Source of the DNA: Clostridia bacterium
GTDB lineage: Bacteria; Bacillota_A; Clostridia; Oscillospirales; CAG-382
Direction of reading: 5' to 3'
NCBI GenBank assembly: GCA_017614095.1
Contig: JAGACN010000035.1
Coordinates: forward strand, 1 to 15,091
DNA: 15,091 bases
Shown: piece by piece, positions 9,781-15,091 of the stretch
How the letters are laid out: every line of letters starts with the position of its first letter
How positions within the stretch are numbered: the first letter of the stretch is position 1
Translations under genes and position numbers: made by a program
Notes under the pieces: model-generated
What the model saw: only the letters and a program-made list of their open reading frames with translations
Databases searched by the model: none
What the model was told of the DNA's origin: nothing

Positions 9781-11976
9781 CTATTTTCCGGAGGCAAGCA
9801 TGTCCGGAAGCGAGGAATAACGGATGGGGATCCGGTTGTTCTGGATCATGTCCGAGAGGACCGACGGGAATCCGACCAGACAAACCAGTTCCTTTGCCCG
9901 GGTAACGGCGGTATAGAGCAGATTCCGGGTCATCAGCGGTTTCGGGGCCTGAAAGGCGGGGATCAGGACGAACCGGTATTCGCTGCCCTGACTTTTATGA
10001 GTGGTGATGGCGTAGGCGAGTTCCAGATCTTCCAAAAGCGTGAAATCGTAATCGCAGATGCGGCCGTCAAAATTGATGCGCATATATTCGCCCTGCGGGT
10101 TGATGGATTCGATCACGCCGATGTCTCCGTTGAAAATGCCGTCGCCGTCCTCGTTGCCTTTCTGCCAGGTCAGATCGTAGTTGTTGCGGACCTGCATCAC
10201 TTTGTCCGATTCCCGGAAGGTCTTGGATCCGACTTTCCGTTCCCGTTTGCCGGGAGCGGGCGGATTGAGGACTTCCTGCAGGGAGCGGTTCAGTTCGACG
10301 GTACCGAGCGGCCCTTTGCGCGTGATGCAGATGACCTGGATGTCTCTCATCGGATCGATCCGGTAACGGGCGGGCAGCCGGTCGGCGCAAAGGGACAGGA
10401 TGGCCTGCCGCGTCTGTTCGCCGTCCGGGCGCTGCAGGAAGAAAAAGTCGCTGTCTTTACGGGCAATATCCGGCAGGTCTCCGTTGTTGATCCGGTGCGC
10501 GTTGGTGATGATCAGGCTTTGCTCGGCCTGGCGGTGGATCCGGGTCAGCCGCATGGCCGGAAAGCGTCCGGCATTCAGGAAAGCGGAAAAGCAGTTCCCC
10601 GGTCCGACGGGCGGGAGCTGATCGATGTCGCCGATCAGGATAACGCGCGTTCCCGGACGGACGGCACGCAGCAGCGCCTCCATCAGAAGGACGTCGACCA
10701 TGGACATTTCATCGACGATCAGCACTTTGCATGCGAGCGGGTTTTCCTCGTCCTTTCGGAAGGTCAGCGTCCCTTCTTCGCCCGGGGCGGCTTCCAGCAG
10801 GCGGTGAATGGTCTTCGCCTCTTTGCCGCACGCTTCGGTCATGCGTTTGGCCGCTCGACCGGTCGGCGCGGCAAGCGCGCAGGACAGGTTCAGTTCGCGG
10901 AAGATCTGGATCAGGGCGTGGACGATGGTCGTTTTTCCGGTCCCGGGGCCTCCGGTCAGGAGAGTGAACCCGTGGGTGACGGCCGTCCGGATGGCTTCCC
11001 GCTGGTCCTCGTCGTAGATGAGTCCCGTTTCGGCTTCCAGATCGGCCAGCTTTTCATCGATACCGGTGATCCGGAAGGGCGGGCGGTCTTTGGACAGGTT
11101 CAGCGCTTTCGACGCGACGTACTGCTCCGCCTGGTGATAGGGGAGCAATGCGTCAAAACGGGTCTCTCCGCTGTCGGTCACGATCAGTTCGCCGTTTTCC
11201 TCCATGGAGCCGACGACCGGCCGTACGTCGTCTTCCGGGATCTGCAGCATGGACGCCGTGTGAACGATCAGCGATTCCGAAGGCACTTTGCAGTGGCCGC
11301 TCTGATAGGCCGCGTCGTTCAGGATGTGGATGATGCACGCGCGAATACGGTCGGGGCAGGAGGGGGAAAGCCCCAGCTGCTGTCCGAGCGCGTCCGCTTT
11401 CTCGAAGCGGATGCCGACCAGATCTTCGCAAAGACGGTAGGGATTCTTCCGGATCAGATCCACGGCATCCGGCCCGTACCGCTTGAAGATGCGCACGGAA
11501 GCGGAGATCCCGAGGATCTCACCGAAGGCGAGAATGACGGGACGCACGCCGAACTGTTCCACGTATACGCGGTGGATCTCGTTCGCTTTTTTCGGCGATA
11601 TGCCGTGTATGTCCGCGAGCCATTCCGGATGGTTCTCGATCACATTCAGCGATTCCTCGTCGAAGGCGTCGACGATGCGCTGCGCAAGCGTCGGTCCGAT
11701 GCCGCGCACGGCTCCGGAAGCCAGATACCGCAGGATCGCCTCGACGGAAGAAGGGGGCTGCTGCTCAAGGTAGTCTACGCGGAATTGGCGTCCGAACGAA
11801 GGGTGAACGGTCCAGCGGCCGCGGACGCGCACCGATTCGCCCTCTCCGATCTTCGGCATGATGCCGACGATCGTGACGGCTTCTCCCAGACAGTTCAGGA
11901 CGCATACGGTATAACCGCTCACGGGGTCGGCGTAGATGACGTCCTCTATCATTCCTTCGAGATACTCGTTTTCCAC
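9781..11976 (-). CDS. recD2: RecD2-type ATP-dependent DNA helicase
   Basis: Superfamily 1B 5'-3' helicase of 731 residues, the RecD2 (YrrC) form found in bacteria without RecBCD, used in DNA repair and replication-fork stability. Order: N-terminal OB-like domain (1-70); helix-hairpin-helix region with VRGIGPTLAQR (90-100) and IHGISPKKA (123-131); Walker A GGPGTGKTT (342-350); APTGRAAKRM (370-379); Walker B VDEMSM (421-426); motif III GDIDQLPPVGPG (449-460); motif IV-like IHRQ (480-483); then ITTHKSQGSEY and YTAVTRAK near the C-terminus, with the SH3-like insert before them. All helicase motifs look intact. The start is GTG at 11976: the frame is closed by a stop shortly upstream, and AAGGAA (11989-11994) lies 12 bases before it. 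This is the first gene after promoter 12024-12052, with a predicted leader of about 40 bases. Confidence 0.96.
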   Translation of the reverse strand: MENEYLEGMIEDVIYADPVSGYTVCVLNCLGEAVTIVGIMPKIGEGESVRVRGRWTVHPSFGRQFRVDYLEQQPPSSVEAILRYLASGAVRGIGPTLAQRIVDAFDEESLNVIENHPEWLADIHGISPKKANEIHRVYVEQFGVRPVILAFGEILGISASVRIFKRYGPDAVDLIRKNPYRLCEDLVGIRFEKADALGQQLGLSPSCPDRIRACIIHILNDAAYQSGHCKVPSESLIVHTASMLQIPEDDVRPVVGSMEENGELIVTDSGETRFDALLPYHQAEQYVASKALNLSKDRPPFRITGIDEKLADLEAETGLIYDEDQREAIRTAVTHGFTLLTGGPGTGKTTIVHALIQIFRELNLSCALAAPTGRAAKRMTEACGKEAKTIHRLLEAAPGEEGTLTFRKDEENPLACKVLIVDEMSMVDVLLMEALLRAVRPGTRVILIGDIDQLPPVGPGNCFSAFLNAGRFPAMRLTRIHRQAEQSLIITNAHRINNGDLPDIARKDSDFFFLQRPDGEQTRQAILSLCADRLPARYRIDPMRDIQVICITRKGPLGTVELNRSLQEVLNPPAPGKRERKVGSKTFRESDKVMQVRNNYDLTWQKGNEDGDGIFNGDIGVIESINPQGEYMRINFDGRICDYDFTLLEDLELAYAITTHKSQGSEYRFVLIPAFQAPKPLMTRNLLYTAVTRAKELVCLVGFPSVLSDMIQNNRIPIRYSSLPDMLASGK

Positions 11977-11988
11977 CTGTGCAACAAA

Positions 11989-11994
11989 TTCCTT
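11989..11994 (-). promoter_or_regulatory. Ribosome binding site of recD2 (long spacing)
   Basis: AAGGAA on the minus strand lies 12 bases before the GTG start, a longer gap than usual. The only codons between an in-frame stop and that GTG include no other start, so the GTG stands; initiation may be weak. Confidence 0.5.
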
Positions 11995-12023
11995 TTCGTA
12001 TCATTCTGCAAGCGTTCTTACTA

Positions 12024-12052
12024 ATTATACTGGATTATTAGAAAAAAAGCAA
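12024..12052 (-). promoter_or_regulatory. Sigma-A-type promoter of the recD2 operon
   Basis: On the minus strand, a perfect -10 box TATAAT (12024-12029) stands 17 bases after a partial -35 box TTGCTT (12047-12052). The spacer is AT-rich. Transcription would begin near 12017 and give a leader of about 40 bases before recD2. It sits just past the terminator of the preceding unit, so it should be the main promoter of the eight-gene run. I see no operator or riboswitch-like structure in the leader. Confidence 0.8.
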
Positions 12053-12095
12053 GTGAAAAGGGGAGAAACGGGGACGGGGAAACGGAAAAACAAAG

Positions 12096-12134
12096 AACCG
12101 CCGACCAGAGCAGATTGCTCGTTCGGCGGTTTTT
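12096..12134. terminator. Intrinsic terminator after ispH-rpsA
   Basis: Inverted repeat AACCGCCGA (12096-12104) with TCGGCGGTT (12123-12131), plus an inner GAGCA/TGCTC pair (12108-12112, 12116-12120). Reading minus, it follows the ispH-rpsA stop by 16 bases and is trailed by CTTTGTTTTT. It separates this unit from the recD2 promoter about 45 bases further on. The plus-strand reading also ends in five T, but no plus-strand gene needs it. Confidence 0.88.
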
Positions 12135-12147
12135 GAAAGCGGGCTGC

Positions 12148-14352
12148 TTATTCGGCGGCTTCTTCTTTGGGCTCTTCGGCGGGAGCGGCTTCTTCGACAG
12201 GAGCAGCTTCCTCGACGGGAGCAGCTTCCTCGACGGGAGCGGCTTCCTCGACAGGAGCGGGTTCCTCGACGGGAGCAGCTTCCTCGACGGGAGCGGCTTC
12301 TTCGACGGGAGCGGCTTCCTCGACAGGAGCGGCTTCCACAACGGGAGCGGGTTCTTCTGCAGGAGCGGCTTCCTCAGCGGGAGCGGCTTCGGCCGATTCC
12401 TCGACGAATTCCGGCTCGAGCAACGCCTTGATGGAAAGGTTGATGCGCTTGTTTTCCAGATCGATGGCAACGATCTTGGCCGTCACGCGGTCGCCGACTT
12501 TCAGAACGGATCCGGGATTGTTGACCGGATGCGCGGCGATCTGGCTGTTGTGAATGAGGCCGTCCAGTTCCGGGATGATCTCGGCGAACGCGCCGAAAGG
12601 CATCAGGGAGACGATGGTAACGTCGACGACGTCGCCGACGGAGAATTTCTCCGTAAAGATGTTCCAGGGGTTGTTTTCCGGTGTCTTGTAACCGAGGGAG
12701 ATGCGCTTCGTTTCCGGATCGAAAGATTTGACGAACACGTTCAGCTTCTGGCCGACCGTCAAGATTTCCGTAGGCGGACGGAGTCTGCCCCAGGACAGTT
12801 CGGAAATGTGGACCATGCCGTCGACCGGTCCGATGTTCACGAACGCGCCGTAGTTCATGATGGCGCGAACGGTTCCGACGAATTTCTGGCCGGGTTCCAG
12901 CGTCTTGTAGAATTCTTCTTCGGCCTGTTTCTTTTCAGCGCGGGCAACAGCCTTGATGGATCCGACCGAGCGATGACGCTCTTCGTTGATGTCGATGATC
13001 TTGAAAGAGACTTTTTTGCCTCTCAACTGATCGGGGTCTTCGTCCTTGCCGATCCCGGATTGGGAAGCGGGGATGAATACGCGGGTGGCGCCTTTCATCA
13101 CGACCAGACCGGAGAAGTTGTTCTCTTTCCGGATGACGTCGTGAACAACGCCCGTCAGGATCTCGCCCGATTCGTAAGCGGCTTTCGCCGTCTGCCATCC
13201 TTTGGAAGATTCCAGACGCTTGCTGGACAGCTGGACGGTTCCGTCCACGTCGCTGAACTTGATGCATACAACGTCGATCTGGTCGCCGACATGGTATTTT
13301 TCGGTCAAATCAATGCCGCTTTCATCGGTAATTTCGTCATAAGGAAGAATACCGGTGTGCTTCGTACCAAGGTCGACTTTCAGTTCTGCGGGGCTGACCG
13401 CGGAAATCGTGCCGACAACCTTATCTCCTGTATGTAATGTTTTGAAAGAAGCGTTGAGCAATTCTTCAAAGCTGGCTTCTTCCTGCATGATTTCTGTCAT
13501 GGCTGTGTGTACCTCCTGAATGATATTTCCGGGAGTGGATGCCCCCGCGGATATCAATATATTCTTTGCTTTTTGAATGATGGTCCGGTGATCCGGGAGT
13601 TCGTTCGCCGTCTCGATCAGGATGGCGTCCTTGCAGACGGCCTGGGCGATGTGGAACAGTTTCATGGAATTTGAACTGTTCCTGCTGCCGACGATGACGG
13701 TCAGGTCGCTGTGAGCGGCGCGTTCGCGTATTTCGTTCTGACGCGCTTCTGTTACCGAGCAGACGGTGTCGCACACACGCAGATCGGGATAAACGGCTTG
13801 CAGAAAGGCGCGGCATTCGTTCCACTCTTCGGTATTGAACGTGGTCTGCGCCGCGAGAACGGCCGGAGCGTCCACGGTTTGGCCGGGGAGAAAGGAATCG
13901 CGCAGCTCGCCGATCCCCGAATAGACCGCTGTCCTGCCCGGAGCGGAGGAGATGATGCCTTGCACTTCCGGGTGGTTCCGGTCTCCGATGATGATGAATT
14001 CCTCATCTTTACAGGACGCGGCGATATCATGGATCTTCTTTACATAGGGACACGTGGCGTCCACGATATGCGTGCCGCATCGGTCGATCGTCTCGTAGAC
14101 GGCTTTCGTCGTGCCGTGCGCACGGATGAACAGCAGCGCGTTTTCGGGAAGATCCGGTATGTCTTCGGGTCCGATGAAATGCACGCCGCGGCTGCGGAGG
14201 GAATCGGTGAAGACTCGGTTGTGAATGAGTTCGCCGAGACAATACAGGGGACGATCGCCTTTTTGGAGTTCGGCCTCGATGAGCTGGACGGCACGCGAGA
14301 CGCCCGGGCAGAATCCTGCTTGTCTGGCGATGGAGACGGAAGGCTTTTCCAT
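12148..14352 (-). CDS. ispH: Bifunctional IspH (HMBPP reductase) – ribosomal protein S1 fusion
   Basis: Fusion of 734 residues. Residues 1-290 are IspH, the 4Fe-4S enzyme that makes IPP and DMAPP in the last step of the MEP pathway. Cluster ligands are Cys15 (GFCPGV), Cys101 (DATCPYV) and Cys198 (CDTVC). Substrate residues include His44, His79, His127, Glu129 (HPEVQG), Thr171 and NSSN (225-228). Four S1 RNA-binding repeats follow (about 306-380, 395-470, 486-556, 570-643); repeats three and four have the clearest GAFV/GAFA and HIS/HNS motifs. An acidic Ala/Pro/Glu tail (651-734) ends it. The fusion is known in Clostridia, where it also stands in for RpsA. ATG at 14352 shares one base with the cmk stop; the N-terminus fits IspH, but no good Shine-Dalgarno precedes it, so translation is probably coupled to cmk. 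The gene often lying between them, plsC, is absent. Confidence 0.96.
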   Translation of the reverse strand: MEKPSVSIARQAGFCPGVSRAVQLIEAELQKGDRPLYCLGELIHNRVFTDSLRSRGVHFIGPEDIPDLPENALLFIRAHGTTKAVYETIDRCGTHIVDATCPYVKKIHDIAASCKDEEFIIIGDRNHPEVQGIISSAPGRTAVYSGIGELRDSFLPGQTVDAPAVLAAQTTFNTEEWNECRAFLQAVYPDLRVCDTVCSVTEARQNEIRERAAHSDLTVIVGSRNSSNSMKLFHIAQAVCKDAILIETANELPDHRTIIQKAKNILISAGASTPGNIIQEVHTAMTEIMQEEASFEELLNASFKTLHTGDKVVGTISAVSPAELKVDLGTKHTGILPYDEITDESGIDLTEKYHVGDQIDVVCIKFSDVDGTVQLSSKRLESSKGWQTAKAAYESGEILTGVVHDVIRKENNFSGLVVMKGATRVFIPASQSGIGKDEDPDQLRGKKVSFKIIDINEERHRSVGSIKAVARAEKKQAEEEFYKTLEPGQKFVGTVRAIMNYGAFVNIGPVDGMVHISELSWGRLRPPTEILTVGQKLNVFVKSFDPETKRISLGYKTPENNPWNIFTEKFSVGDVVDVTIVSLMPFGAFAEIIPELDGLIHNSQIAAHPVNNPGSVLKVGDRVTAKIVAIDLENKRINLSIKALLEPEFVEESAEAAPAEEAAPAEEPAPVVEAAPVEEAAPVEEAAPVEEAAPVEEPAPVEEAAPVEEAAPVEEAAPVEEAAPAEEPKEEAAE
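12163..12378 (-). repeat. Tandem 18-bp coding repeat, 12 units (S1 tail)
   Basis: Twelve in-frame 18-bp units encode hexapeptides, mostly VEEAAP, with variants AEEAAP, AEEPAP, VVEAAP and VEEPAP and a degenerate last unit AEEPKE (residues 659-730 of the IspH–S1 fusion). The units differ by a few bases, such as GACGGG against GACAGG and GCAG against GCGG, so the array is not perfectly uniform. Unit number could change by slippage or recombination without breaking the frame. The tail would be acidic, Pro-rich and unstructured. Confidence 0.92.
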
Positions 14353-15032
14353 CAGCCGTTTTGCATCCGTTCCCGGATGATCTTCAGGGCCAGATCGACG
14401 GTTCCGTCGATATCCAGCGCCGTATTGTCCATCAGTACCGCGTCCGCGGCGGGAACGGCCGGAGCGATTTCGCGTTCCGAATCATTTTTGTCCCGCCAGA
14501 TGATGTCTTTCAAAACATCCTGATAAGCAGGACGCTCGCCTTTGGCGATCAGCTCGCGGTAGCGTCTGGCCGCGCGTGCCTCTGGAGACGCCGACATAAA
14601 GATCTTGACGTCCGCTTCAGGCAAAACGACGGTGCCGATGTCGCGACCGTCCATAATAACGTTCTCGGTCCGCGCGATCGCGCGTTGCGTTTCTAGCAGA
14701 AACTGCCGTACCTCCGGAACTTTTGATACCTGAGAGGCGTACCGGGAGATCTCCTCTGTCCGGATCTCGTTCCCCAGACATTTGCCGTTCAGGAAAACCG
14801 CGTTTCCGCCGTTTTCCAAACGCATTTCCAGCCGGCATTCGCCGAGCAGGGGAACGACTTTCTCGGGGTCGGATTCCGGGACGCGGTTTTCCGCGGCATA
14901 GAGCCCTACGGCACGGTAGAGCGCTCCCGTGTCGATGTAAATGTAGCCGAGTCTTTTTGCGAGATTCTTGGCCAATGTGCTTTTGCCGGAGCCGGAAGGC
15001 CCGTCAATAGCGATTTGGACTGTTTTTTTCAA
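14352..15032 (-). CDS. cmk: Cytidylate kinase Cmk
   Basis: Phosphorylates CMP and dCMP with ATP in pyrimidine nucleotide supply. From TTG at 15032 the protein is 226 residues, normal for Cmk, starting MKKTVQIAIDGP like its relatives. Motifs: P-loop GPSGSGKST (11-19), YIDTGALYRA, MDGRDIGT, the RYREL helix, and the lid-region RDKNDSERE followed by PAADAVLMDNT. In-frame alternatives upstream are GTG 15041, ATG 15044 and TTG 15050. I choose TTG 15032 because GGTGA lies five bases ahead and because the -10 box at 15050-15055 would put the transcript start near 15043, ruling out 15050. ATG 15044 would require a leaderless message. The stop TGA shares its last base with the ATG of ispH-rpsA, so the two genes are coupled. 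Confidence 0.93.
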   Translation of the reverse strand: MKKTVQIAIDGPSGSGKSTLAKNLAKRLGYIYIDTGALYRAVGLYAAENRVPESDPEKVVPLLGECRLEMRLENGGNAVFLNGKCLGNEIRTEEISRYASQVSKVPEVRQFLLETQRAIARTENVIMDGRDIGTVVLPEADVKIFMSASPEARAARRYRELIAKGERPAYQDVLKDIIWRDKNDSEREIAPAVPAADAVLMDNTALDIDGTVDLALKIIRERMQNG

Positions 15033-15049
15033 AATTATCACCATTCGCA

Positions 15050-15078
15050 ATTATACACGAATCCGGAACTGAATGCAA
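15050..15078 (-). promoter_or_regulatory. Promoter of cmk–ispH-rpsA
   Basis: Minus strand: a perfect TATAAT (15050-15055) is spaced 17 bases from a partial -35 TTGCAT (15073-15078). The layout and TTGC-type -35 match the recD2 promoter. The predicted start of transcription, near 15043, falls almost on the possible ATG of cmk, leaving a leader of at most about 12 bases. Confidence 0.75.
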
Positions 15079-15091
15079 GAGATTTTTTCGA

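Noticed and set aside
9997..12024. Plus-strand open frame of 675 codons opposite recD2
   Set aside because: Antisense shadow of RecD2 with no motif or ribosome site of its own; its end also runs across the recD2 promoter region.
11977..12147. Possible small RNA or riboswitch between the two operons
   Set aside because: The 171 bases are accounted for by the recD2 leader, its promoter and a terminator; the purine-rich stretch between them shows no conserved aptamer-like structure that I can recognise.
12163..12378. Possible CRISPR array or iteron-type origin
   Set aside because: The units are contiguous 18-mers with no spacers and keep a coding frame inside a real gene; no cas or replication gene is near.
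12021..12470. Minus-strand frame rich in KPLPSRK repeats
   Set aside because: Same 18-bp repeat read in another frame; it also runs through the terminator and has no support as a gene.
12115..13437. Plus-strand frames with Gly/Ser-rich repeats (GSGFLDRSG type, SSTGAA type) resembling a structural or antifreeze protein
   Set aside because: The repeats are the 18-bp array of the S1 tail read in the wrong strand and frame. IspH–S1 on the minus strand explains the DNA fully.

Overview
The window looks like chromosomal DNA of a GC-rich member of the Clostridia (Bacillota). The main pointers are an IspH–ribosomal S1 fusion directly behind cytidylate kinase, a RecD2-type helicase without RecBC, a YqeG-type HAD phosphatase and an NAD-dependent ligase. 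Start codons are mixed (ATG, GTG, TTG) and genes are packed with ATGA-type overlaps. There are no rRNA or tRNA genes, insertion sequences, CRISPR arrays, phage genes or plasmid functions that I can see, and no gap between genes exceeds about 180 bases.

Layout. Nine genes lie on the minus strand and one on the plus strand. At the right edge a promoter (15050-15078) drives cmk and the ispH-rpsA fusion, which overlap by one base. This unit ends at a hairpin terminator (12096-12134). A second promoter (12024-12052) then starts a long, tight run of eight minus-strand genes: recD2, a DUF6259 glycoside-hydrolase-like gene, yqeG, an endonuclease IV-like gene, a SanA/YdcF-like membrane protein gene, prmA, ligA and an FAD-dependent oxidoreductase gene. 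Junctions range from a 10-base overlap to a 20-base gap, so they are probably one transcript of about 10.8 kb. It ends at a strong two-way terminator (1160-1208). An M20-family metallopeptidase gene, cut by the left edge, reads toward the same terminator from the plus strand.

How the genes fit together. cmk and ispH-rpsA serve nucleotide supply, isoprenoid precursor synthesis and translation. The long unit has a DNA-repair core (RecD2 helicase, endonuclease IV-like protein, LigA). It also holds genes for ribosomal protein methylation (PrmA), possible phospholipid synthesis (YqeG) and the cell envelope (SanA-like), and two metabolic genes of unknown substrate (DUF6259 protein and FAD oxidoreductase).

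Nothing here is clearly a new defence or mobile system. The points most worth checking are: (1) the repair genes sharing one transcript with an unexplained glycoside-hydrolase-like gene; (2) a 12-unit, 18-bp coding repeat that gives the S1 fusion an acidic Ala/Pro/Glu tail; (3) a promoter placed so close to cmk that its mRNA would be leaderless or nearly so; and (4) an endonuclease IV-like protein that lacks one expected zinc ligand.
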